41,729 nt of DNA from Pleurocapsa sp. MO_226.B13 (lineage in GTDB: Bacteria > Cyanobacteriota > Cyanobacteriia > Cyanobacteriales > Xenococcaceae). Where the stretch lies: NCBI GenBank assembly GCA_030064795.1, contig JASJEI010000044.1, positions 1 through 41,729 of the forward strand, read 5' to 3'. Positions 25,269 through 33,958 of the stretch are shown here, piece after piece. Under the pieces are notes generated by a model. That model worked only from the letters and a program-made list of their open reading frames with translations. It did not search any database and had not been told where the DNA came from. Made by a program: the position numbers and the translations under genes. Numbering within the stretch: position 1 is the stretch's first letter; each line of letters starts with the position of its first letter.

Positions 25269-27230
25269 GTGAAAGTTCCTCGACTTCATCCAGACACCAT
25301 TGAAGAAGTACAGCAACGGATTGATATTGTAGATATTATTTCCGAGCATATTGTCTTGCGCAAACGAGGCAAAGATTTTTTGGGTTTATGTCCTTTTCAT
25401 AACGAAAAAACTCCTAGCTTTAGCGTTAGTCAAGATAAGCAACTATATTACTGTTTTGGCTGTGGTGCGGGGGGAAACAGCTATAAGTTCTTGATGGAGA
25501 TTGGCAAACAGTCTTTTGCAGAAGTCGTTCTCGATCTGGCGCGTCGCTATCAGGTAGAGGTTAAGACAGTCGAACCAGAACAAAGACAAGAGATTCAGCG
25601 ACAGCTTTCAGTTCGCGATGAGCTATACCGAATTTTGGCAGTTGCAGCTAGCTTTTATCAACACGCTCTTTATCAGTCTCAGGGAGAAGAGGCTTTAGCT
25701 TATTTACGAGAGCAAAGAAACCTAGAAGATGAGACGATTAAAAACTTTCATCTAGGTTACGCGCCTGCGGGGTGGGAAACTCTTTATCGATATTTAGTAG
25801 AAACAAAACGCTATCCCGTTCATTTTGTCGAGCAAGCGGGATTAATTAAACCCAGAAAGACTGGTAACGGTTATTACGATGTGTTTCGCGATCGCCTAAT
25901 TATTCCGATTCTGGATCTTAAGGGTAAGGTTATTGGTTTTGGCAGTCGCAGTCTCAAGGAAGAAGATCGACCAAAGTATCTTAACTCCCCCGAAACTCCC
26001 TTATTCGACAAGAGTAAAACTTTATTTGCCCTAGACAAAGCGCGTACTAGTATTACCCGTTCCGATTGTGCGGTGGTGGTAGAAGGTTATTTTGATGCGA
26101 TCGCGCTCCATGAAGCGGGTATTGATAACGTAGTGGCATCTTTGGGTACGGCATTTACTCAAAATCAACTCAACCAGTTACTCCGTTTTACTGCTTCTAA
26201 ACAGGTAATTCTTAATTTTGATGCGGATAACGCGGGGAAAAAGGCAACAGAAAGAGCGATCGCTGAGGTTGAGGATTTAGTTTATAGTGGCGTGGTGCAG
26301 CTACGCATTCTCAATCTACCCGATGGGAAAGATGCGGATGAATTTATTAGAAGTCATGAGGATGGAGCAGTAATTTACTTTAAAGCTTTAGAAACTGCCC
26401 CATTATGGCTAGATTGGTCGATCGAGCGTTTATTAGCAGACAAAGATCTGAAAGCTGCCGATGAATTTCAACAAGTAGCAGCAGGAATGATTAAGTTACT
26501 CAATAGGCTGCAAGATGCCAATCAACGCAATCACTATTTGACCTATTGTGCTGAATTGCTATCTCAAGGAGATGCCAGACTGTTATTACAAAATTTGGCT
26601 ACCCTAAAATCTCAAACAAGATCTGTTCGCCTTAAATATCAAAATAATTCCCCTCGGCAACAAAAACGCGATCCTTCGATCGCTCCACCGAAATTTACCA
26701 TTGCTAGTACCCCCGAAAGCGAACTACTAGAACAGGCAGAAGCTTTATTATTGCGAATTTACATTCACTATCCTCGATATCGAGATGAAATAATCGATCG
26801 CCTAGAAGAAAAAGACTTGCTATTTAATCTTGCCGAGCATCGGTTTTTGTGGCAACAAATAATCGCGATCGAAGACGAACTAGCTGGCTTGTCACCAGTC
26901 GATCTCAATCCCCTGTTGAGGGAATTGCACAACCGTAGTTTAGATTTCCCCAAAAACGCGATCGCGGTAACTAAACTATTTAACTTAAATGAAAAAACCC
27001 AGGAAGATCTCTTTCGGGCTGAGATTCGCATTGCTGAGGCGATCGCCTCACTAGAACAGGTAAACTATCAAAAGCGTCAAATTTACTGTACGCAACAGCT
27101 ACAAAATCTTAATCCCGCCACAGATCTAAAACTGATGCAATATTACTACCAAGAAATTCAAATCACTGTCGAAAAAATTAGACAGCTAGAACAAATCCGC
27201 CTTAATTTTTCTCAAGATCCAGTTTTGTGA
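25269..27230 (+). CDS. dnaG: DNA primase
   Basis: A 653-residue primase that makes RNA primers at the replication fork. The N-terminal CHC2 zinc ribbon is intact (Cys41, His44, Cys62, Cys65 in CPFHNEK...YYCFGC). The catalytic core and TOPRIM domain follow (VVVEGYFDAIALHEAGI about 268-284, NFDADNAGKKATERA). The C-terminal domain for DnaB binding occupies about 480-653. GTG at 25269 is the start, since the family's N-terminus (HPDTIEEVQQRIDIVDII) begins six residues later. Its stop is followed by repeat-rich DNA. Confidence 0.97.
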   Translation: MKVPRLHPDTIEEVQQRIDIVDIISEHIVLRKRGKDFLGLCPFHNEKTPSFSVSQDKQLYYCFGCGAGGNSYKFLMEIGKQSFAEVVLDLARRYQVEVKTVEPEQRQEIQRQLSVRDELYRILAVAASFYQHALYQSQGEEALAYLREQRNLEDETIKNFHLGYAPAGWETLYRYLVETKRYPVHFVEQAGLIKPRKTGNGYYDVFRDRLIIPILDLKGKVIGFGSRSLKEEDRPKYLNSPETPLFDKSKTLFALDKARTSITRSDCAVVVEGYFDAIALHEAGIDNVVASLGTAFTQNQLNQLLRFTASKQVILNFDADNAGKKATERAIAEVEDLVYSGVVQLRILNLPDGKDADEFIRSHEDGAVIYFKALETAPLWLDWSIERLLADKDLKAADEFQQVAAGMIKLLNRLQDANQRNHYLTYCAELLSQGDARLLLQNLATLKSQTRSVRLKYQNNSPRQQKRDPSIAPPKFTIASTPESELLEQAEALLLRIYIHYPRYRDEIIDRLEEKDLLFNLAEHRFLWQQIIAIEDELAGLSPVDLNPLLRELHNRSLDFPKNAIAVTKLFNLNEKTQEDLFRAEIRIAEAIASLEQVNYQKRQIYCTQQLQNLNPATDLKLMQYYYQEIQITVEKIRQLEQIRLNFSQDPVL

Positions 27231-27239
27231 AGACAGAAG

Positions 27240-27397
27240 GCAATTAGGAGTTCGGAGTTAATAGTTCGGAATTCGGAGTTAGTTTTCAAGGGCAAGGGGC
27301 AAGGGTTAAGGGGAAAAGGATTGACTCTACTTTTTACCTTTTACCTTTCACCTTATTTCCCCCCTGCTTCCTCTGCTCCCCTGCCTCCCCTGCTCTT
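27240..27397. repeat. Short repeats and purine/pyrimidine strand-switch tract
   Basis: 27247-27280 carries GAGTTCGGAGTT-type repeats like those beside the pentapeptide gene. From 27283 to 27321 the plus strand is G/A-rich (GGGGCAAGGG and similar), then from 27332 to 27400 it is C/T-rich (CCTTTTACC, CCCCTGC repeats). The two halves can pair imperfectly and sit between convergent dnaG and the antiporter gene. Confidence 0.6.
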
Positions 27398-28978
27398 TTA
27401 ATCTCCTGCTTTTGCCATAATTTCTTGTAAAACGGGAGAAAGATTTTCATTGAGTTTACCCGCACGAATAAACTCGGCGTAGGTATCTGCCTCAATATCC
27501 AAAAGTTGTTCTTGGAGTTGTTCCATAGTCAGCGATCGCAGGTTATCATGTTCTCGCTGCATGGTGTTTATTTTTTCTTCAATGTTTTTCAGTTGTCCTT
27601 TGACTAGTTCCTGTTGATAGCGATAGTATTCGGGTTCTATTTCAGAAGCCAACTCATTATTATTGAGATAATCAACAACGCGGGTTAGAGCTACCTTACG
27701 CGCCAGTAGTTCGGAATATTCCTGACGTAGAGGCTGATCGCCAATTAAATTTAGCGTCTTTAACAACCACTTGGTACTCAACCCCTGTACTAATAAAGTA
27801 AATAACACTACCCCAAACACCGTATCGATAATTTCTAGTCTCCCTGTCAGGATCACGGGAACACTTAATGCTACGGCTATAGAAACCGAACCTCTCAAAC
27901 CACCCCACCAGAGTACGGTTTGCTCTCGCAAATCGGTTTTAGTCTTGCTAATCAAATTACTGATATTGCCCAAACCAAAAATGACAATAGCTCTGGTAAC
28001 TAGGACTGTGGCGATCGCTACTATAATTAGATCGAAGTGTTTTACCAGGCTATCAAAGTTTATTTGGTCGCCAATGAGCAAAAAGACAATTGAATTGACA
28101 AAAAACGCCAGAAAATCCCAAAATTCTGAAACTAAAAGTCTAGTACGGGGGTTCATACCGATCCGAGAACCAAAATTTCCCAAAATTATCCCTACGGTAA
28201 CCACCCCAATTACTCCAGATCCACCTAATTCTTCAGTAATTAAATACGTCCCATAAGCTGAAACTAAGGTTAAAGACTGTTCTACTAGGGGTAGATCGAA
28301 TCTTTGAGTCAAATAAGAAATCCCAAAACCAATCAGACTACCAATACCCAAACCAATACCAACAAAGGTCACAAAGCGAATGAGAATAGTCGAAACATCA
28401 AATTCTTCACCACCTAGAGGAATATTAACTAACAACAAGAAGGCGACTACCGCCACACCATCATTAAACAGACTTTCCCCTTCCATCAAGATAGTCAAAC
28501 GCTTACTCGCTCCCAATTCCCGAAACAATGCCACCACAGAGACAGGATCGGTAGCCGAGAGACTCGCGCCTACTAAAAGAGCTGTAGCCAAAGATAAGTC
28601 TGTAAAATAACTGAGAGGAAAAGCGACTCCGACAACTGAAATAACTACCCCGACAATAGCAAACAGACTGACAGGTATCAGACTGTCTTTTAAACTGCGC
28701 CAACGAATATTCCAGGCTGCTTCAAATAACAAGGGTGGTAAAAAGATTTCTAAAATTAGCTCTGGAGATAAATTAACCAAGCGAATATCGACAAAAGCTA
28801 AGCCAAGTCCAACAATTACCAACAGCAGCGTGTAAGGAATTTGCCTAAACCAGCTAAAAATTCGCGAAACAGTAGCAACACTTAAAGATACCGATAAAAC
28901 GATTAAAAATTGCTCTAGATTTCCTTTGATTGAAACTTCCGCTATGCTCGGCTCTACATTCAAAAAGATTGTTTCCAT
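27398..28978 (-). CDS. CPA1-type Na+/H+ antiporter
   Basis: A 526-residue membrane antiporter of the NhaP/NHE (CPA1) group with about 12 helices up to residue 410. Family motifs: FLPPLLFEAAWNI, GASLSATDPVSVVALFRELG and MEGESLFNDGVAVV, the last two containing the ion-binding Asp/Glu residues. A hydrophilic C-terminal region of about 110 residues (coiled-coil-like, EEKINTMQREHDNLRSLT) is probably cytoplasmic and regulatory. It should exchange Na+ (or K+) for H+ across the plasma or thylakoid membrane. Start ATG at 28978, just 4 bp after the stop of a 51-codon frame on the same strand. Confidence 0.94.
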   Translation of the reverse strand: METIFLNVEPSIAEVSIKGNLEQFLIVLSVSLSVATVSRIFSWFRQIPYTLLLVIVGLGLAFVDIRLVNLSPELILEIFLPPLLFEAAWNIRWRSLKDSLIPVSLFAIVGVVISVVGVAFPLSYFTDLSLATALLVGASLSATDPVSVVALFRELGASKRLTILMEGESLFNDGVAVVAFLLLVNIPLGGEEFDVSTILIRFVTFVGIGLGIGSLIGFGISYLTQRFDLPLVEQSLTLVSAYGTYLITEELGGSGVIGVVTVGIILGNFGSRIGMNPRTRLLVSEFWDFLAFFVNSIVFLLIGDQINFDSLVKHFDLIIVAIATVLVTRAIVIFGLGNISNLISKTKTDLREQTVLWWGGLRGSVSIAVALSVPVILTGRLEIIDTVFGVVLFTLLVQGLSTKWLLKTLNLIGDQPLRQEYSELLARKVALTRVVDYLNNNELASEIEPEYYRYQQELVKGQLKNIEEKINTMQREHDNLRSLTMEQLQEQLLDIEADTYAEFIRAGKLNENLSPVLQEIMAKAGD

Positions 28979-28982
28979 AGAC

Positions 28983-29138
28983 TCAATAAAGTTCGGCGTT
29001 AAGCTTATTCCACTTATGACAAAATGGATTTTCAGGTAAACTATCAGTAAAGCAGTAATTTAGGCAATTGTATATATAAATACAAAAGTCTAAGTTTTCG
29101 CTCTGCTTTTCTAGATGACAACTTTGTTGCTCATCCAT
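28983..29138 (-). CDS. Small Cys/Tyr-rich protein upstream of the antiporter gene
   Basis: A 51-codon frame from ATG 29138 to TGA 28983-28985. The product begins MDEQQSCHLEKQSENLDF and contains five Cys and several aromatic residues (FCIYIYNCLNYCF), ending in a polar CHKWNKLNAELY tail. It has no signal peptide. The 4-bp gap to the antiporter start suggests translational coupling. I do not recognise the family. Composition and position favour a real gene, but the Shine-Dalgarno is weak and the frame is short. Confidence 0.5.
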   Translation of the reverse strand: MDEQQSCHLEKQSENLDFCIYIYNCLNYCFTDSLPENPFCHKWNKLNAELY

Positions 29139-29532
29139 AATCTGGCAGTCCAAGATTACTGAATAAAGTTTAATCTTGCATCAGTAATTATAAAAAATCA
29201 CCAACTTTTATTGCTTCTCTACATTGAGTCTCACGATCTACGCTGAGGCTACATAATTATCGCGATCGCGATTTAGAGTCAAATTGTTCGAGTTGTTAAT
29301 TACTAGGCGAGCCATATTTTACCAATCTTCAGCAACTTATTATTGAAATATATTAAGTTATCACTTTTTTCTCTTTCTTACTTCTCAGCCTTAAAACTTT
29401 TATTTTGCCAATACTTTTTTACAATCCTTTGAAGAGTTGATATGTAATTATTTTTTGTTCTGATTATCCATTAAGATGATCGGTAATTATAAATTGCCTA
29501 AGTGTGATAATTCAATTATTCAGGTGTGTTAA
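29139..29532. other. Intergenic, 394 bp, divergent
   Basis: Holds the promoters of the antiporter unit (-) and the membrane-anchored receiver gene (+). It is AT-rich with a HIP1-like GCGATCGC overlap near 29264. I saw no repeat, RNA gene or coding frame worth reporting. Confidence 0.5.
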
Positions 29533-30576
29533 ATGATCGATATTTTATTAGTAGATGACCAAGCTCTTTTATGTGAGGTTTTGAAAACTTGGCTCGATGT
29601 CGAAAAAGATCTTCGGGTGCTAGGAGTCGCTCATAATGGTCAACAAGCAATAGAACAGGTAGAAAAGTTACAACCTGATATTGTCTTAATGGATATTGAT
29701 ATGCCCCAAATGGATGGCTTAAATGCTACTAAGATTATTTGTCAACGTTTTCCTGAAGTAAAAGTAATCTTTTTAAGCGGTCATGATGATGATACCTATC
29801 TAGGTAAATCTTTACGAGCGGGAGCAAAGGGCTATCTGCTCAAGAATACTACTGCTGAAGAACTAGTTCAAAAAATACGTTCTGTCTACAATAACATTAA
29901 CCTCTTAGATTCTCATCAAGGGAGTGATTCTCTAGAAATCATCCAAAATCAATTAGAAGAATTGCTCGAAACCTATCGCCATAAGTTTCAACAACAAATT
30001 GCCGAATATCAAGACTCGATTGAAAATCTCGATCGCATCGAACACATCGAAAAACAATACGAACAACGTTTTGATGAAATAGAAAATAAACTATATACCA
30101 AACAAGCCAAAAAAATTAGTGAGTTAGAATATAAGAATCAATCTAGCTGGGAGTCCATCCGCAAAGAACTAATTAATGTCAACAGTCAGTTCAATCAAGC
30201 TAATCGCAATTTAACCCTGCAATTTAATCAGCAACTCAACAACCTCCAACAAGATCTAGATGGTAAACTGTCCGAAGCACTTGATGACTGGTCGCGCCAA
30301 AGGGCAGCTTTGCAAGAATGGGCAGTACAGCGAGATGAAATGCGTCCTTCTATGGAAGAATATGAATCGAGAAATCGTCAAGAACTGATGAGCGTAATTA
30401 ATCCGATTAGAACTTCATTTATCGATGTCGATAAACAGCTCAAAGGAATGCGAAATTGGATGATTGTAGTCAGTATTTTAACGGTAATAGCTTCGGCTAC
30501 TTCGAGCTATTTACTGATATCTGAAGTTAGGTCGGGTCATTCTCTGTTCAATCCAACTCCAGATATTATTGATTAA
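29533..30576 (+). CDS. Receiver domain protein with coiled coil and C-terminal membrane helix
   Basis: A 347-residue protein. Residues 1-120 form a NarL/FixJ-style receiver with the full phosphorylation set: Asp8-Asp9, phosphoacceptor Asp54, Ser82, Lys104. Where NarL proteins have a LuxR-type helix-turn-helix, this one has a long charged, Gln-rich coiled coil (about 128-300). A single hydrophobic helix (about 309-329) and an 18-residue tail follow. No DNA-binding or enzymatic output domain is visible. The receiver is likely cytoplasmic and tethered by its C-terminus. No histidine kinase gene is adjacent. The HExxH protein gene follows 73 bp downstream on the same strand. Start ATG at 29533. 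Confidence 0.88.
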   Translation: MIDILLVDDQALLCEVLKTWLDVEKDLRVLGVAHNGQQAIEQVEKLQPDIVLMDIDMPQMDGLNATKIICQRFPEVKVIFLSGHDDDTYLGKSLRAGAKGYLLKNTTAEELVQKIRSVYNNINLLDSHQGSDSLEIIQNQLEELLETYRHKFQQQIAEYQDSIENLDRIEHIEKQYEQRFDEIENKLYTKQAKKISELEYKNQSSWESIRKELINVNSQFNQANRNLTLQFNQQLNNLQQDLDGKLSEALDDWSRQRAALQEWAVQRDEMRPSMEEYESRNRQELMSVINPIRTSFIDVDKQLKGMRNWMIVVSILTVIASATSSYLLISEVRSGHSLFNPTPDIID

Positions 30577-30649
30577 ATCTAGACTATAATTTATTTGTTT
30601 ATCTTGTTAGGATTAATTATTTAACTAAACCCAAAGTTAATTATTTTTA

Positions 30650-31132
30650 ATGTTTTCATCTCTATTTCTAAGTTTTACATTATTAACTACTCAATCATTA
30701 AATTATAGTCCTGATTTTATTAAGCTAAAAAATAAGTTAGAAAGCTATAGTTTTAAAGTAAATATTGCCATTCCTCCAGATTTTGAATTACCCAAACAAC
30801 AGACAGATTTTCAACGACGAAGAGTTAGAAAACCCTATGGTTTATTAAATTCTAAAAATAAATCTATTTGGATTAATCCAATTGTATTTGAACTAGGAAT
30901 CAGCAAACCCGTACTAATTCACGAAGCTGTCCACGCGGGACAATTTTGTAAAGGAAATGGCAGTTTACAAACTTTGAATTTGGATCTAGAACCGATCGCC
31001 CAGGCTCAACCTTATTTTAAACGGTACATAGATATTCAGGCTCAAAAATTAGAAAAAGAGGCTTATGCAGTACAAACTCAACCGAACAGTTTTGAATTAG
31101 CCATGTCTTTGTTAGACCGCTATTGCCAATAA
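30650..31132 (+). CDS. Small HExxH protein, putative metallopeptidase
   Basis: A 160-residue protein. The N-terminal 18 residues (MFSSLFLSFTLLTTQSLN) are hydrophobic and may be a signal peptide or anchor. A zinc-type motif HEAVH lies at 91-95, and a possible third ligand at Glu137 in EKEAYAVQ, about 42 residues on, giving the HExxH...ExxA pattern of gluzincin-like peptidases. The domain is small but the spacing is plausible. I do not recognise a named family. It follows the receiver-coil-TM gene closely and may be cotranscribed. Peptidase activity is inferred from the motif only. Confidence 0.75.
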   Translation: MFSSLFLSFTLLTTQSLNYSPDFIKLKNKLESYSFKVNIAIPPDFELPKQQTDFQRRRVRKPYGLLNSKNKSIWINPIVFELGISKPVLIHEAVHAGQFCKGNGSLQTLNLDLEPIAQAQPYFKRYIDIQAQKLEKEAYAVQTQPNSFELAMSLLDRYCQ

Positions 31133-31244
31133 CAAGCGCGATCGCATTAATATTTTACCCACTCTACCAGAATTGTGTAGATGCGATCGCCTCAAAATTC
31201 AATCAAGAAATTTGCTCACGATAATTTGAATAATTTTAATAATA

Positions 31245-31297
31245 GGTGGGCATTACTCAAGAAAAATTTAAATAGTGAATTTTTTAAAATGCCCACC
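31245..31297. repeat. GGTGGGCATT inverted repeat
   Basis: GGTGGGCATT (31245-31254) and AATGCCCACC (31288-31297) form a 10-bp perfect stem around a 33-base AT-rich loop. It lies between the convergent HExxH and hisZ genes. The arm sequence is of the GTGGGCA type common in cyanobacterial dispersed repeats; it might also shape 3' ends. Confidence 0.6.
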
Positions 31298-31333
31298 CTA
31301 CGATTAGACCCAAAAAGATAAACACGATTGTAA

Positions 31334-32602
31334 TTACGATCGACTTAAGGTTTCTACTTTGTGAGTTCCATCGGCTTCAATCCAGATTAATTGTTCGATC
31401 CGACAGGTTTGAGCGTATTTTCTGATTGCTGCTTTTGCTTTCTCACTTAGACCTGTATTTTCTTGTCTTCGTTCTTGCTTAGGGTGAGCATCTAAATACA
31501 TCTCAATTCTGACTGAATCACTTTCATTTCTGAGCTTACGGGCATATTTAAGAGCTATTGCTTCTACTTCGGTAGTGGTAGGAACGACGAGACAATCGCT
31601 TTTTGGCGTTTGTTGGGGTAATTTGTCTGTTGAGAGCAAACAAGAATGTAGATCTTCGATAGACATACAAAAACCAATCCCAGGGGATGTTTTTCCTTGA
31701 GGATGGTATAGTCCCAGTAAGCGATCGTAGCGTCCCCCTTTTGCCAAAACATAGGACTGACTGTCTTGAAAACTAATCGCTTTGAAAACGATACCCGTAT
31801 AGTAATCAAAAGTTTGTAAAAGACTCAAATCTAGTGTCATCGGTAATGGTTTTTCTGTACTACTGTTGAGTAGTTTGATTAGTGATTTAAGATTATTGAC
31901 CGTGACTCTAGCAGTTGCATCTAAATCGAGAGTAGATATTTTGTGCAAAACCGCTTCTGGCTTTCCTCTGAGATCGAAGAGCAAAAGAGCCTGCGCTTTT
32001 AAATCTGCATCTAACTCCAAACTTTCTAGGGTAATGCGGTCGAGATTGGCAATACAATTGCGTACCTGTTGACGAATAGACTCAGGAAAAACCGCTAAAA
32101 GCGATCGCGTCAATCCTGCTTCTCCCAATAAAATTGACCATTCTGGGATGCCTAAATCATTGAGACAATCTGCCAATAACAGAATAATCTCCGCATCTGC
32201 TAATACACCACCCGCAAATAGCAACTCTACTCCAGCCTGATAAAACTCTAACTGGCGACCGTGATGTCCTCCTGGGGGATTCAGAAATACGTTAGCACGA
32301 TAGCAAAGACGTTGAGGCTCGGTATTTCCTGCCATCCTAGTCACCGCTGCACGAGCAATAGAAGCAGTCAATTCAGGACGCAAACCCAGAGGACTTTCAC
32401 CATTGTTGCGTAGCTGAATAACTTTAGAGGGTTGAATTGCACCACCAGCAGTCAGAGTATCAAGCCATTCTAAAGTCGAGGTCACAATACGTTGATAGCC
32501 AAATTTTTGAAATATATGTTGCAAGCGATCGTTAATCCAACGTTTTTGTTCGACTTCTAAAGGTAATAAATCTCTAGCTCCAGCAGGGGGTTGATAAATC
32601 AT
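31334..32602 (-). CDS. hisZ: ATP phosphoribosyltransferase regulatory subunit
   Basis: A 422-residue HisZ, a class II aminoacyl-tRNA-synthetase-like protein that forms the first enzyme of histidine synthesis with short-form HisG. The N-terminus MIYQPPAGARDLLP and motif 2-like LRPELTASIARAAVTRM are typical. The second block DYYTGIVFKAISF and AKGGRYDRLLGLY matches the HisS/HisZ family. A true histidyl-tRNA synthetase is unlikely: the characteristic catalytic RGLDYYT box is changed and the anticodon-binding domain is absent or altered. It ends the minus-strand run PATAN-DnaJ-hisZ, 67 bp after the DnaJ gene. Confidence 0.92.
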   Translation of the reverse strand: MIYQPPAGARDLLPLEVEQKRWINDRLQHIFQKFGYQRIVTSTLEWLDTLTAGGAIQPSKVIQLRNNGESPLGLRPELTASIARAAVTRMAGNTEPQRLCYRANVFLNPPGGHHGRQLEFYQAGVELLFAGGVLADAEIILLLADCLNDLGIPEWSILLGEAGLTRSLLAVFPESIRQQVRNCIANLDRITLESLELDADLKAQALLLFDLRGKPEAVLHKISTLDLDATARVTVNNLKSLIKLLNSSTEKPLPMTLDLSLLQTFDYYTGIVFKAISFQDSQSYVLAKGGRYDRLLGLYHPQGKTSPGIGFCMSIEDLHSCLLSTDKLPQQTPKSDCLVVPTTTEVEAIALKYARKLRNESDSVRIEMYLDAHPKQERRQENTGLSEKAKAAIRKYAQTCRIEQLIWIEADGTHKVETLSRS

Positions 32603-32669
32603 GTCAGGTCGTATACGGATTCACCTTCAATATCGCGCTACATAGTCGGCAATATCTACTGGTGTCATC

Positions 32670-33674
32670 TTACTTTTTTTTTGACCCGAAAAAACCACTA
32701 AAAAAACCACTGTTTCCCGATTTACTTGTAGATTTCTTACCAGAACTTGAATTGGAAGTTTTAGCTTTATTAGTTTTTTTCATCAGTTTATCCAGAGCTT
32801 TTTGGCTTTCGATCGCAATTGGATTATGAGGTTCTGCTTTGCACGCTTTACCAATATGAACCTTTGCCATAGTTAACTGATTTTTATGTAAATAGGCTTG
32901 ACCCATGACCGCATGGGCTGTAGCATGGTTGGGGTCGATTCTAAGAGCATCGCGCAATTCTGTAACCGCCTGGTCGAATTCTCCCTTGCCGATGTATTGT
33001 TGAGCGCGTCCGACAAAAGCATTAACTCTCGCTTCAGTGGTAGGCTCTTGAACTTTAGTTTTGTCTTGAGAAGAGGCAGCCTGGGTTACAGTGGTTTTAC
33101 TTTGAGTTACCGTTGGGGAATTTTTGGTTTGAGGTTTAGCAGTCGTTTTGGCTGGTTTTTGATTTACTTGACTTTGAGGTTGTCTTTCTACTACGCGATC
33201 GCATTTGAGCATTAGGTAGACCAGATTTAATTCACTAATCTCACCAATGTTTTTTATGACTGTTTCTAAGGATTTATATTGCTTGGTCGTCAATTTTTTT
33301 AACAGTTTTGCATAAACCAATTCTGCACTGTTTCCAGCTTTTAGTAATTCTCGTGCTACTTCGCTGTTGACATCGATTTTTCCCTTATTTTCAGCTAAAC
33401 GTCTGCCGATCTGAGTCAAAACTAACTGATGTTCGGCAAAATTATTTTTCTTAGACAGTTGTTCGTAAGCAGGATTAACTAATTTAGACAAAATCTGACC
33501 CGCCATCTGCATCTTTTGCGCATCCGAGCGACATTTATCTGGATGTAGTTTTTGAGCAATTTTTAAATAGCTCAAACGAATTTGTTTTGGCTCAGCGTCT
33601 AAAGATACCCCAAGAATTGCATGATAGTCTGTTACGTTAAGTTTGAAAAGTCCGTTTCCAATCGCGAAAGACAT
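32670..33674 (-). CDS. J-domain and TPR protein
   Basis: A 334-residue protein. The N-terminal J domain (about 15-75) has the essential HPD motif at 44-46 (KLHPDK), so it can stimulate an Hsp70 (DnaK). A middle segment is low in complexity (TTAKPQTKNSPTVTQSKTT). Two TPR-like repeats lie at about 225-295 (ARVNAFVGRAQQYIGKGEFD, NHATAHAVMGQAYL). The tail is Lys/Ser/Gly-rich and ends FFSGFFGSKKK. I infer a cytoplasmic co-chaperone or scaffold. It sits between the PATAN gene and hisZ, all minus strand. Confidence 0.88.
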   Translation of the reverse strand: MSFAIGNGLFKLNVTDYHAILGVSLDAEPKQIRLSYLKIAQKLHPDKCRSDAQKMQMAGQILSKLVNPAYEQLSKKNNFAEHQLVLTQIGRRLAENKGKIDVNSEVARELLKAGNSAELVYAKLLKKLTTKQYKSLETVIKNIGEISELNLVYLMLKCDRVVERQPQSQVNQKPAKTTAKPQTKNSPTVTQSKTTVTQAASSQDKTKVQEPTTEARVNAFVGRAQQYIGKGEFDQAVTELRDALRIDPNHATAHAVMGQAYLHKNQLTMAKVHIGKACKAEPHNPIAIESQKALDKLMKKTNKAKTSNSSSGKKSTSKSGNSGFFSGFFGSKKK

Positions 33675-33958
33675 AAGAAATAAAAGATACTAAGTAGTCA
33701 GTAAAAAAACCTATGGAAATAAAAATGCCCATCAAGAGACTAACTGTGTATAGCTATAGTTCCCTTTCCTGGCAAAAAAATGAAGCTTTAACTAGAAAAA
33801 CTTCGATTTACTGACCGCTTTTCCCTAAAGATGGGATTGCACTGACAATTTTGGTTTAGTTTTTTCTCTTAAACAAATCACCCAGAGTTTGCAACAGTGA
33901 TGTCTCGTCTTCTGGTAAACTTTCCCCTTCTCGATCGCTGTTTCCTGCTTTTTGAGCT

